A program made the translations under genes and the position numbers. Shown here in pieces: positions 10,974 through 21,709 of a stretch of 64,000 nt of DNA; positions within the stretch are counted from its first letter, which is position 1, and each line of letters starts with the position of its first letter. Origin of the DNA: Ascochyta rabiei. Its lineage: Eukaryota > Ascomycota > Dothideomycetes > Pleosporales > Didymellaceae. Under the pieces are notes generated by a model that had not been told where the DNA came from, ran no database searches, and saw nothing but the letters and a program-made list of their open reading frames with translations. The DNA lies in contig NC_082407.1 in assembly GCF_004011695.2 (NCBI RefSeq), positions 1,736,001 to 1,800,000 on the forward strand, in the 5' to 3' direction.

Positions 10974-13728
10974 TCATGAGAAGACGTCGCCGCCCGAACG
11001 CCCAACACTCGCCCAGTCCAGTCGCTTCGTCTCTTCCAGTTGCGGCCCCGTCCAAGAGTACTCCTTGGGTTCGACGAGGCAGCCCAGGCCTCCTTCTCGC
11101 ACCCACTCCCCGACGACAGCGTAGATGAACTCAATCTTCTCGCGAAGTTGGTTGCCCTGAGTGATCGCTTTGTACCCATCGGCCTTGTCCGCAGACCCGT
11201 ACAGCAGCTGTTGTAACGATCCCTTGAGCGTTTCACGTGCCCTGACGTGTCTCCAGGGTACGTTGCCCGTTGCTTCGAGGAGTGCTGTTGCTTCGTAGGG
11301 CAGGCACAAGAACGTGGCGTAGCCTCCATCCGACGACAGCACCAGCTTCGTGTGATCTGGGAAATTGAACTGCAGAATGTTAGCTAAAGCCCAAACATCT
11401 TGCGCGCTGTGACATACCTGGAAAGAACCATCGTCGAACCCCCAGATGCCGACGTTGCCAAGTCGCTGGTAGAACTTTACAAAGTTCGACTGTCTTGGCC
11501 CTTCTTTCACAACCAGCTCTTCATCACCGAAAGTCGCGCACATGTACTTCCCGAACTTGTGCCAGACTGTTCGAATCTCTTCCGTGCGTCGCCGATCCTG
11601 GACCTCGACTTGAGACAGGCCCCGATCTTTCTTGACTGTGGTATAGTATTCAAGCGGAACACTCTTCGCTGCTTCTCGGTTCCTGCCATTCTTTTTAAGG
11701 TGGTTGTACCCGTCCGTGGCAATCGCAGCTGTGACCGGGTTTTGTTCGTCTGCTGTGAGAAGAGTGCCGATGCTACCGTCGTCCAAGACATAGCCGACTC
11801 CATATCTGCGAGAATAGTCGACCCATTTCGTCACAAACGGCAGCTGTGGAGGCTGCTCTCTTCGGGACTTCGATGGCTTCTTCTCGAGAGCTCGCGCAAG
11901 ATTGTCTCGGAACGTATACAGACGGGCCAAAACCGTTACAGGATCAGTGGCCGGTAGTTCACCGCTGACAGCATGGAACTTTGGTTCGCTTCCAGTCGAT
12001 GTTGAAAGCTTGGTGCTTCGTGTGGATGTCATGAATTGGGGCGTGGGTTCCGGCTTCTCAGTCACTCGCACGGTAGTCTTTATTGCGCGAAGAGGCGGAA
12101 GATCAGGGAGCCCCGTCTCCGTCTCTTGCGCCACCTTCTTGGCACCTTCCTTCGCAGCTCGAGCTCGTGTTGTTGGCCGGGTTTCTCGAGGTGCCCGCAA
12201 TGGTACAGGTGCTGGTGCTGTGGCGGCAGCGACCGGAGCAGAGCTCGAGATCTTGCGGACTGCTCGTAATCTTGTAGGCTGCTTGTCCAAAATCCTACGA
12301 GCAGGCTCCGGCTCTGTCGACGGTACCGATTCCTGGGTTGCTACGGGCTCGTTTTCTTTGAGTGCCGGCGGTGGCATCTCTCTCCTGACGCGAGGGAGGC
12401 GCCCCTTTAACCGGTCGTTCCCAGATGTCTCCACCAGCGCCTGACCCTCTTGTGACGACTCCTTCTCCTCTGAGATCTCGCTCAATCCTCCAGGCGCAGC
12501 TTGATGCGGCCATTGCACGCGTGCAGGGAATGGCACGTAGACGACGTCCTTGCTGAACGGAATGTTAGGCTGCTTGCCAGCTTCAATCTCTTTCTGGCAA
12601 TCACGAGCCACCGTCTTGTTTCTTCTGCTCCCATACGCACCAAACGCTTTCCCTGGCTCATACTCACCCACCGCGGAAGCCTTGCACAACGTCCACCATT
12701 CTTCGGTATATCCTCGTCTTATGGTCGAGGCCGTAGGCGCGCGCTCCTTGGGCCATCTTGGAATCTTTGAAGTGCATCCGTTGTCCAGCTCGAGTGGGAT
12801 CATTCCTAGTTTGAAGAAGGGGTGGGCTACAATCTGATCAGGCGTGGGTCTGTCGTCTTCGTGTACCAGCAGTAACGACACAATGTCGCGCAGGTCGTCT
12901 GTGATGTCGTTCGCGCACTTCGCTGGGTCCGGCCAGGAGTATTCACGCGCCTTCAATTTTCGGTAGATGTCCTCGCGCTTCGCTGCGTGAAAAGGCGCGC
13001 GGCCTACAGCGAGCGTGTACATCATTATGCCAATCGCCCACAAATCGACCTTCTCGTCGTGGCCCTTGCCTGTCTTCTCGAGGACCTCGGGCGCAAGATA
13101 GTTCGGTGTGCCGCACATGGTCGTCCGTCGAATCGCACCGTAGTCGTTTTGGGAGAGGAGCAGGGCAGCAAGGCCAAAGTCGCCGACCTTGACATTCATG
13201 TCCTTGTCGAGGAAGAGGTTGCCGGTCTTGAGGTCGCGGTGCACGATGTTTCGCTGGTGCAAGTACTTGATGGCACCACATGTTTGGATCATGAAGCGGC
13301 GAATCTCAGGCATGGTGAAGTACTTGCGCTTCTTGATCGCGTCGGCGAGGGAGCCGTTTTCGCACAGCTCCAGGACGACATAGGTGCTTGCGTGGAAAGA
13401 GAAGGCGCGGTAGAACTCGACAATGTTGGGATGGGCCAGCTTGGAGTGGATTTGCAGTTCGGTCACAAACTGCAGCACGTCAGCAAGGGTGGCCTGTGTG
13501 CAGACGAGGCCGTCGCACCTTTTGTGCCAGTTTGGGGGGCTCCATCTTAGATCTGACGATCTTCAAAGCGACTGTACTGCTGCCCAGGTGGTCGTGGCCC
13601 AGCAGCTTCGCGCGGTGGCAGATGGCAAAGCCGCCTTTGCCCAGCTGTGGACCGGTTTCATACTGCAGGCCTTCGGGGTCGCACACCACCTCTGGCGGCG
13701 GCTCGGCGTGGATGGACGGGGCAGACAT
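10974..13728 (-). CDS. CDC5: Polo-like mitotic kinase (Cdc5/Plo1/PlkA)
   Basis: Serine/threonine kinase that controls mitotic entry, spindle function and cytokinesis. Three exons (13519-13728, 11418-13469, 10974-11369) give 885 residues. The start is the first ATG upstream of the kinase domain (MSAPSIHAEPPPEV). The kinase domain shows the glycine loop GKGGFAICHRAK, VALKIV lysine, HRDLKTGN catalytic loop, DFG, the polo-type activation loop RTTMCGTPNYLAPE, and DLWAIGIMMYTL. A basic, disordered linker follows. The C-terminal polo-box region begins with FVTKWVDYSRRYGVGYVLDDGS and continues with a second box around GNVGIWGFDDGSFQFNFPDHTKLVLS. That last segment only reads correctly when the 48-base in-frame intron 11370-11417 is removed. 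Intron 1 is 13470-13518. Confidence 0.94.
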
Positions 13729-14267
13729 TCCAAGGTTGGCGGTCGAATGTCGAATGTCGAGTGCCGTGGAGGCGTGAGCGCTGGTGTTGAAGGTCGGGAC
13801 CAGGCTAAACAAACAACCTAAAATAGAATAGTACGACGCAGGCAGTACACGGCTATCCCCTGCTTAGCCAAGTCTGCGCGTGCTTGGAGTCTCACGCAAT
13901 GCCGCCGCATTGCTTGTGGAGGACATTTTCTGGTCGCATGTTCAGAAATGAAATTCTCGGGCATGAATGCGTTTGTCTAAAATGCTCGCTCTGTCCATAC
14001 GTCTCTGTTGTACGGTTGCCTGCCGTCTACCAAAGCAAGTCAAGTGCAGTGACGTCGGCGTCGGGGAATTTCCGAGCTGCGGAACTCCAGGCAGCTTCGA
14101 AGCAGCCATCATCTCTCCACAACGCTCACTTCTGCTTCCCAATACTCTGCAGCTGGACGCGTTCCCATTGTTGTAGTAGTTTGTGTCATATTACAATTGC
14201 TATGATTCGCCTACGTCAAATCAATTGCCCTTTGTAACACCGTCGACGCTCCTCCACCTAGCCTAAC
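13729..14267. promoter_or_regulatory. Divergent polo kinase/OPA3 upstream region
   Basis: Head-to-head spacer of about 540 bases expected to hold both promoters. CCAAT-type pentamers and other common boxes were not mapped rigorously. No additional gene seen. Confidence 0.5.
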
Positions 14268-15137
14268 ATGTCTCTCACACTCAAAATCACCTCGCTCTTC
14301 GTGAGGACGCTGGCAAAGCCTATGGCTGTAAGTCTCCGGCTGGGTCTCGCGTGGTCTACCGCTCAACTATTGTAGAATGCCATCAAGCGCAATGCCCACG
14401 AACATGAGCGATTCCGCAAAATATGCGTAGGTTTTGCGCAACGCGTCCACCGAATCGACATGCGAATGCGCCTTGGTCTCCTGCAGGACCCCGCAATCAT
14501 TGATCGACAGATCAAGAAGGAAGTGGCAGCAGCCAAGGCCGCGAGAGACAAACATGCGACGCCCACGGTCAAGACAGAAGAAGAGATGAAAGCAGAAGAA
14601 GAAATGACGGAGAAGGAGAAGGAAGATATCAAGAAGAGAACAGAAGAGAAGTTCAAGCCACGCATTCGGCCGCTCTCCGAACAAAAGGCGATCGAGACGG
14701 GTGCAAACTTCGTGGCTGAGGCGTTCATCTTCGCTGTCGGCATAAGCGTTATTGTATTCGAGCAGTGGCGGCAGAGGAGGAAAGCTAAGAACGCTCGAGA
14801 CGACATTCGCGAAGATCTCGAGGAACTGCAAGTCGAATTGAAGACTGTTAAGAGTGAGCTTGAGGAATTAAGAAAGAAACAGCCCGATCCTGTACAGCAA
14901 GGAAAGCTGCTGAGCTTCTGGAGAGGGAGTGGGGTCGTTGAAAACCAAAAGACTGAGGAGGAGCACAGGGCCGAAGCCAAGAAGGCTGTTGCCAAAGAAA
15001 ACGAGGCTAAGAGGCTTAGGGAGGAAGCAGCTGCAGACAAGCACTCCAAAGTAGCGCATCTGACCACGACGACGACGCAATCATCAAACAGCTCAACCCC
15101 GTTACCAACCTCAGATGACAGCCGACCACAACACTAG
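14268..15137 (+). CDS. OPA3: OPA3-like mitochondrial protein
   Basis: OPA3-family proteins are mitochondrial membrane-associated; the human member is mutated in optic atrophy, and the fungal role is poorly defined. Exon 1 (14268-14327) encodes MSLTLKITSLFVRTLAKPMA, a basic amphipathic start typical of the family. After a 48-base intron (GTAAGT to TAG), exon 2 (14376-15137) continues NAIKRNAHEHERFRKICVGFAQ, the characteristic OPA3 segment. Total 273 residues. The hydrophobic stretch NFVAEAFIFAVGISVIVFEQ at about 150-170 is the conserved membrane segment. A coiled-coil, Lys/Glu-rich tail follows, longer than in the animal protein. A charged KTEEEMKAEEEMTEKEKEDIKKR insertion lies between the two conserved blocks. 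Confidence 0.9.
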
Positions 15138-15744
15138 ATGCCATATATTCGTTGTCAATCCTAGGCTTTCTACAACTTAGGCCATGGCTTCTTCGATGGT
15201 CAGCAGCGACTTTTCCTTGCTGTCACTTTACGCTCCTTGGGCGTATGTTGTAAATATCTCCTCCTCATGATACCCAATTCGACTAGAGATGGCAACAGGT
15301 TTGTGTTGCTTAGTATGTATCGATGTAGATGTAATATATGTAAGTCGACAAGTCATTCCTGCGGCGCAACGTCCATCGAGGCGTAGCAAAACGAGGACTT
15401 TTGTCTTTGAAATCAGTTGAATGATTCTCAGGATCCGCTTCAGCTGCTTGGCTAGCCAATTGCACCTTCCCACTGCGTTGAGGCATGCGTATCGACCTTC
15501 CACTCTCGAATCTTCGGCGCTCTCACCATTACTGAGCGCTTCTTTAGAGCTTGCTTGCTCCGTTCGATTCCTACCTAAGAAGCTCATCCCTCGTTAGAAG
15601 TTGCACTCGCCCTTCTCAGCTTCACAGGTGTGCGCGATCTCTTGACACCCACCATCCCCAAAGAGCTTCGCTGACAGCTGACCAGCACGACAGCGTCAGG
15701 CGCAATTGAACCTGTCAGCTTTTTATAGCAGGCCAAGCAGCACG
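15138..15744. other. Intergenic, no firm gene
   Basis: Holds the OPA3 3' end and the presumed promoter of the small gene at 15745; a TATAG-containing stretch lies at about 15721-15730. A 119-codon minus-strand frame (15228-15587) has no recognisable domain and was not called. Confidence 0.45.
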
Positions 15745-16089
15745 ATGTCTTACTACCACACCACCTCTGTATGCGAGAGTCCAGTGGTACACGCACATCA
15801 CGCTCACAACAAAGCGACATTTCATGTCCCGCAAAGGCAGCACAATGAAGCGGTAACAAGCGCGGCCACTACCCTCCTTCCCTACTGCACCGCCGAAGTA
15901 CCGATGAACGAAGAGCAAGTCATCGCGGTGACTGATGTTGCGGGCAGTCTCAAGGAGCTGGTACTACTCATACTGAGAGCCCAAGACGGCAACGAAGAGT
16001 GTATGAGCAGGCTCGAAAGCGCATTAGGCGGCGAACAGGCAGCAGTCGGGGTTCTGGACTTCTTCTCTGACGAGTTCGCAATCGAGTGA
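15745..16089 (+). CDS. Small hypothetical protein (114 aa)
   Basis: I do not recognise this gene. The frame opens at an ATG (MSYYHTTSV), has a His-rich early segment (HAHHAHNKATFH) and ends in an acidic, helix-forming tail (EEQVIAVTDVAGSLKELVLLILRAQDG, then VLDFFSDEFAIE). That tail has the residue composition of a real soluble helix pair, which is why I call it coding. The 39 codons upstream in the same frame lack an ATG. There is no signal peptide or membrane segment. It could instead be the last exon of a longer gene, or a lineage-specific orphan; an overlapping 174-codon frame on the other strand (16024-16548) is the alternative. Confidence 0.42.
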   Translation: MSYYHTTSVCESPVVHAHHAHNKATFHVPQRQHNEAVTSAATTLLPYCTAEVPMNEEQVIAVTDVAGSLKELVLLILRAQDGNEECMSRLESALGGEQAAVGVLDFFSDEFAIE

Positions 16090-16677
16090 TGCAGTCGGTG
16101 TGGTCAGTGTACTGTACACTGTCTCGGGTGACTGCTCGTTGACGCACTGTGGGAAGTGAAGCAGTTGCTCTAGACACTTGCGGAGAGTCGACCGTTGGGT
16201 CGGGCAAGGGTACCCTCTGGGCTTAAGCCTGATTTGGCATGACTTGTCCCCTACTGATAAGTTTTGTGCAGGAGGAGGATATGAGGCTTTCGGCGGTGGT
16301 GAGGTGCTGGGCGGCGTATTGACTGAGTACTGGAAATGAATTGTCAAAGCGTGCGTGGATTTCCATATGACCTGGACTCGATCACTGTAAGCCTGCTCGT
16401 TGCGCATGGTCGCATAAGTGATGAACTGGGGAGAAGCTGCTGTCTTGTCGCGGCTTTGGCGAAGACTGCAGACTGCAGGGACGTTTTTGAGTAGGTTGCC
16501 CACGGAGGCGGTGGTGATGTAATCAAGAAGACAGCCACGTAGATTCATTCAACTGCATTGTGATAAGATATATGCTTTGTCTCAAAAGAAAAAAATTGGG
16601 CCTGAAGCGACCTCCCGTCACCAACCAAACGCCATTCATGAAGTGCGGCTTCACTCACCAGCGGCCGGATTTGTTCA
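16090..16677. other. Intergenic, 3' flank of the GH3 gene
   Basis: Nearly 600 bases between the small hypothetical gene and the GH3 stop codon. It contains a 174-codon minus-strand frame (16024-16548) without domain support and an A-rich run near 16590. No confident feature. Confidence 0.4.
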
Positions 16678-19600
16678 TTAGAAGATCCATTGGAAGCTTT
16701 CCTTCACCTCAAAGCTAACCTTTGATCTGCACATTCTGTTAGCAAACCGTCATGTTAAAGACGTGTTGGCATGGCTACACATACCTGATATCAGCGCTAC
16801 TCGCGCCAACCAGCACCTCGAACCACCCCTCCTCAGCAATCCATGCACCCGTCTGTCCCAGGTTTGTGTCAAAGTATCCGACAGAGTATTTGTCCAGCTC
16901 CATGTCTACCATCTTGGTCTCACGAGGCTGCAGGAACACTTTGCCGAATGCTTGCAATTCCTTCTCCGGGCGCGGCAGGCTCGATCGGACATCTCTCACA
17001 TAAGCTTGAACAATTTCGTGGGCTGCAAAGGACCCTGTGTTTGTGATCGGTACACTGAGCAAGATACTCGTGGATTCAGTAAGCACGTTGGATGACAGTG
17101 TGGGCGCGCCGTAGGAGAAGGTAGTGTATGTCAGACCGTGGCCGAAGGGAAAGAGCGGTGCGATTTTGGAGCGCTCGTAATGTCGGTATCCAACATAGAT
17201 GCCCTCGCCATACACTGTTTTCAGGTTCTCGCCTGGCCAGTTGTGGAACGCGGGATTGTCTTCTATACGCACTGGAAATGTGGTGGGCAGCTTCCCGCTC
17301 GGCGATACGTTACCGAGAAGGACATCTGCAAGCGCGTTACCAGCTTCCTGGCCTTGATACCACGCTTGCAGGATGGCGGGCGCTTTACTCGACCAGGGCA
17401 TCGATATCGGTGTTCCGGATTGGTTGACGACGATGGTGCGAGGGTTTGCTGCAATGACTGCCTCGATGAGGCGATCTTGGCTACCGTCCTTGGGAAGGTC
17501 CATGGTCTGCCGGTCATAGCCTTCGGATTCCCATTCTGCATCAAGACCAACTACGAGCACGGCGACATCGGCATCGCGCGCGGTATTTGCGGCCTCCTGG
17601 AGACGGTCAATCTTGTCCTCCTCCTGGTAGCCGATGCGGCAGCCCCCGTAGTCGTGGCGGCGGCCGATGATTGATACTTTAGAAGCCGGGCGGACTTCGC
17701 TGGTAGATTCAATGAGGATCTCGACCGGAGTGTTGGCGGTGAGATGGATAGACTTGAGGACATCCTGGGACGCGGAGAACATGGCTTCGCCCTCTTCTGT
17801 CCAATCCCAGTTGTCAATGAACATCTGTCCGTCGAGGTACATGCGCCCAGGTCCCACGGAGGCGAAGCTGAAGCTGTGGTTTCCGGTTGATTTAGGCGTT
17901 AGGATTGATTTGACCTTGAACGAGAATGCCGGCAACAATTCCATGGGGGCTGAGTCCCAGAGCCACAGGTCGGTGCTGACTTTGTGCTGAACTACTGCTG
18001 GCTCGCCCTTAAACCTGTCTCCGCGGTAGTATTCCAACCTTACACCTTGCTGACCTTCTGGAGCTGTGCAGTATGGGGTAGCGAGCGGCAGCCACTTCGA
18101 GCTATCACAGCCTTGCGCGAACGTGAGCTCACCATCAAATCGGTTGCACATCCCATCCCACGGGCTTGTTCGATAGTAAGGGTTGAGGCCAGCGCTACCC
18201 CCACCGTTTGCGATCGATCGCTTGACGTTTGGTCCTATGAGGGCAACCTTCTTCGCGTTCTTGATCGGTAGTACGTTGTTCTCGTTCTTCAGCAACGTTA
18301 GTCCTTCAATACCAGCTTGAAGGATTAGGTTCCGTGTCTCAATGTTGTCGATGGATTGTTCAGGGACCTCTGCTGTCTGACTGCCCAGACCTTTGGTACG
18401 GTCCACCAAGTAAAGCACTCTCGCAGCAGCCTTCTCAATGTCATCTTCTTCCAGCTCACCGTTTTCAAGCGCCTCCTTGACTTGTTCGAATTGTCGCCAC
18501 TTGGAAGGACCAGGCATCTCGACATCAACACCAGCTTTTATGGAAGGTGCGGTAGCATATGTGCCCGTCCAGTCAGAGATGATTGCTCCGTTCCACCTCC
18601 ATTCCCCACGCAAGATTTCTTTGATGGTGTGTTCGCTTTCATCGGCGTGTACACCATTGACCATGTTGTACGAGCTCATGAGTGCCCACGGCGATGCTTC
18701 GCGGACGGCGATCTCGAATGGCTTGAGGTAGATCTCACGGAGTGGTCTCTCTGCAATGATGGCATCATAAGCCTGGCGTTCAGTCTCCTGCTCGTTACCA
18801 ACAAAGTGTTTGATAGTCGCAGCGATACCCTTGCTTTGAAGGCCACGTACATACGAAGCTGCAAGCTTCCCCGTGAGAAAAGGATCCTCGGAATAGGACT
18901 CGAAGTTCCGTCCACCAAGTGGGGAGCGGTGCATGCAGATTGTAGGTGCAAGCAGAACATCTGCGCCGCGAGCCTTGCACTCATCTCCCAGGTGCCTTCC
19001 CATCTCTTCCATCATCTCTAGGTTCCATGTCGAGGCCATGGAAATACCACATGGGAACAAAGCAGCCTATTACAATCAGCCATGAGCGCGTATAGAGTAC
19101 GATGCTGTTCTGAACACTCACGGGTGTGCCATTAGTGAAGAACTCTCCTCGGGCACCATTAGGGCCGTCTGTCGTCTTTATCGATGGTATGCCCTTCTCG
19201 GGCATGGACACTGTCCGCCAGAAATCTGCACCTGCAAGCAACGATACCTGCTGTGGTCAGCCCTCTGAATAAAGGGTATCCATTTGCCCTGCATAGATCA
19301 TGTCGTACGAGTCCGTGTTTGAGAGACATTAACCATTGAGATTAAGGCTGTAACGCTCGTACTACACGGCGCTTGAGGAAAAACAACGAGAGAACGCCGC
19401 AAGAGTGAACACGTTGGAAGACTAGGTCTAGGGAAAGTCGCATCTGAGGTGAAATCGCCGACCTGCATACAGAGAATGCTACCTGCATACAGAGAATGCT
19501 ACCTGCCGCCTAGAAAATACACATACCTGTTCCTCTAGGGTCAACTTCGAAGCCAGCTCTTTTGCCTTGTCATCTGGCCTCTCCAGTGAGTACAGCTTCT

Positions 19601-19754
19601 TGCCTGCCATTGTTTCTACCTCAGGTGATGAGGTCGGCGTAAGCGACGGAGTTACAGTATCGACAGGTGTAACTTGAAAAGTCACCTGCTTAAGGTCGAT
19701 GAGCTTGTTATCGTCCTCTGTGGGGCTGAGGGTCCCAAGGTGCATGGTAGTCAT
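16678..19754 (-). CDS. GH3 beta-glucosidase with PA14 insert, probably intracellular
   Basis: Glycoside hydrolase family 3 enzyme that hydrolyses terminal beta-glucosides such as cellobiose. Four exons (19527-19754, 19122-19247, 16785-19066, 16678-16726) give 894 residues. The N-terminal barrel has LTLEEQVSLLAGADFW, TDGPNGARG, SPLGGRNFESYSEDP, KHFVGNEQE and the nucleophile motif IISDWTGT (Asp). A PA14 domain follows GLTLLKNENNVLP, recognised by RLEYYRGDRFKGEP and the SFSFASVGPGRMYLDG segment. The fibronectin III-like C-terminal domain includes SYGAPTLSSNVL and ends SFQWIF. No signal peptide is visible; a 50-residue Thr/Pro-rich leader precedes the catalytic fold. Intron 1 is unusually long (279 bases) and holds a tandem duplication beside its donor. 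The 49-base last exon is supported by a GTATGT donor and a GCTAAC branch point. Confidence 0.92.
19461..19506. repeat. 20-base tandem duplication inside GH3 intron 1
   Basis: Two perfect 20-base copies (19461-19480 and 19481-19500) and a six-base partial third copy lie just inside intron 1. On the coding strand each copy begins with a CAG|GTAGCA-like string, so each adds a potential splice donor. Confidence 0.9.
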
Positions 19755-21709
19755 GGCGAAATAGAGATGGTAACCCGCTCAAGGAGGACGAAGGATTCGA
19801 AGGAGCAGCTGCGTTTCTCGCCGCCTACCCGCAGGGTATAGTGATCTTGAACCCCTAAAACTGTCACAGGGTGGTGAGGTGGCAAGGAAACGAGTGACTT
19901 GACAAGCGTGAATGTCAGTGCCAGTAAATGGTCATCTTTTAGTACTTTGCGTGCTCAAGTATCGACGCATAGACCACTCTTTGCGTGGATCCAGAAGAGA
20001 GCACGTCGAATATCCGGATGTATTGGAGACAAGCCTTGTACCTAGTTGCGGCACGCATGCTCGTCTCAGATCTACCTCCTGGGTACTATTGGTCGACGGG
20101 ACAGTAATGAACCGAAGTTAACGCGCTCCAGTATTCATCTGTTGCGAAGGAGGCTCTTGAGCGATTCCAATCTAGATCGAAGCGCGCCAGGGCTTGCGTG
20201 TGGCCACTTCAAGGGTAGGATGCGCAAGTACGACGCAAAATGCTTGTTTGAATCACGCTGGGCAAGAGATGTGGATATTCGACCGAATCCATCGCGATAG
20301 CTGGATAGGAAAGCACTGGGTAAGCGCATATTGAAGCAGTCATTGCAGCCGTCGCATGCGTGCTACTGACCATTGTGGTAAGCAGCCGTGATTATGATTC
20401 GATGTTTGACAGTCGGTGATGGCGGTCCTGAACTGCGAACCGGGGATAGGTGCTCCGGGCCTAGTATGGAAAGATTCCGGAACGTGACTTAAACGGTCGA
20501 GTGGTGGAGAAACTGTTGTGAGAGGCTGTGCGGGTCGCGTTGGCGTCGGAAGTAGCGGGAACGACAGCGGAAGAAGGCCCGAGCGACCGGTTGGTGAGCT
20601 CCCCCGGGCCGCTAAGCGGCAGCCACAACCCATCCCTTCTCGTTAACCATGTGCATGACAGAAGATCGCGATTCTACACATACACGGAGGTTTGGGCAGC
20701 ATTCGAAGGCCGAATCATACAAATCACGCCGACGCCGAGGGTTACCTCTGACAATGGCATGTGAGCGACCTCACCGCAACTCTGTCTACCAAAGAAAAAG
20801 CCAGACGCGTATTGGAACCTCGCACAGCTTTCGCACCGCTGTTCCGAGCGCTATCAGTCTACATCGTGAGGAGCAGCTAGACGGGCCGTCTACAGTAGCG
20901 ATCGCATGTCACGTCACGAGCCCGGCAGATGACCCAAAGAACTTCAGCCAGGATGCAGACATCTGTCTAAATTGTGTTGCAGCTCATCTGTGATACAACT
21001 CCAAGACGAGCAAGTATATGAGGCAAATGAAGTTTTGATAAAGCTCAAAGTTTTCACGATATTGTGCGGGGAAGTTTGGAGCCACGAGCGGTCGATCCTG
21101 AGCCACCTTAGCCATCAGCTGGACGGTAATTGTCATTCCCTTATCTTGCTTATCCCGGTGGCTAAGGTGTTTCATCCGAATGGACGAAGACTCAGTCCCA
21201 TGTTGCAGAAAAGTTTAGAGGTAGCTGCTCTTGACTCTTACCCTAACCTAACAACGGAGAGACTGCATGCTTGTATCCAGGCTTCCATGCAACGTGAGAC
21301 CACTCGTTTGAGAGATGGGCTTGCCAAGTACCGCCTCTCGCCCACGAAGATGTGATGCCCTAAAAAAAGTATATCGATGATTATCCCACTGGGAGAGCTG
21401 CTGGGTGCGAGTGGTGTACTGAACTCACTGTGGTATGCACATGACACTTGTAGACATCATTATTGGCATGGCTCATGAGAAGGCTGAATGACGAAACAGA
21501 TGAAAAGCCGGGTTTGAAATCGAACGCCGCAATTGCGTTTCGCAGACTAATCATTCACGCTCCAACGCATATCCTAAATACTTTGGTATACAAACAACTT
21601 ACAAGCTAGTACGCAAGCATCAATCAATCACACCCACCACTGAATCCATCTTCTTCGTATGTTCGTAATATTGCAATGCACCGGACGCCTCATGACCATC
21701 AGAGGAAGT
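19755..21709. other. Long gene-poor region upstream of the GH3 gene
   Basis: Nearly 2 kb without a supported gene, between the GH3 start and the SIN3 stop. The GH3-proximal part should hold its promoter. A C/G-rich patch with CCCCGG lies near 20600. Frames up to 127 codons (20972-21355, +) show no domain. I see no transposon ends, long repeat or tRNA. Confidence 0.5.

Noticed and set aside
15228..15587. 119-codon minus-strand frame downstream of OPA3
   Set aside because: Starts with ATG but has no recognisable domain and overlaps the expected promoter of the next gene.
16024..16548. 174-codon minus-strand frame near the GH3 stop
   Set aside because: Overlaps the small plus-strand gene, shows no domain, and its composition looks random.
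20340..20633. 97-codon GC-rich minus-strand frame upstream of the GH3 gene
   Set aside because: Low complexity and no domain; I also looked here for a tRNA and found none.
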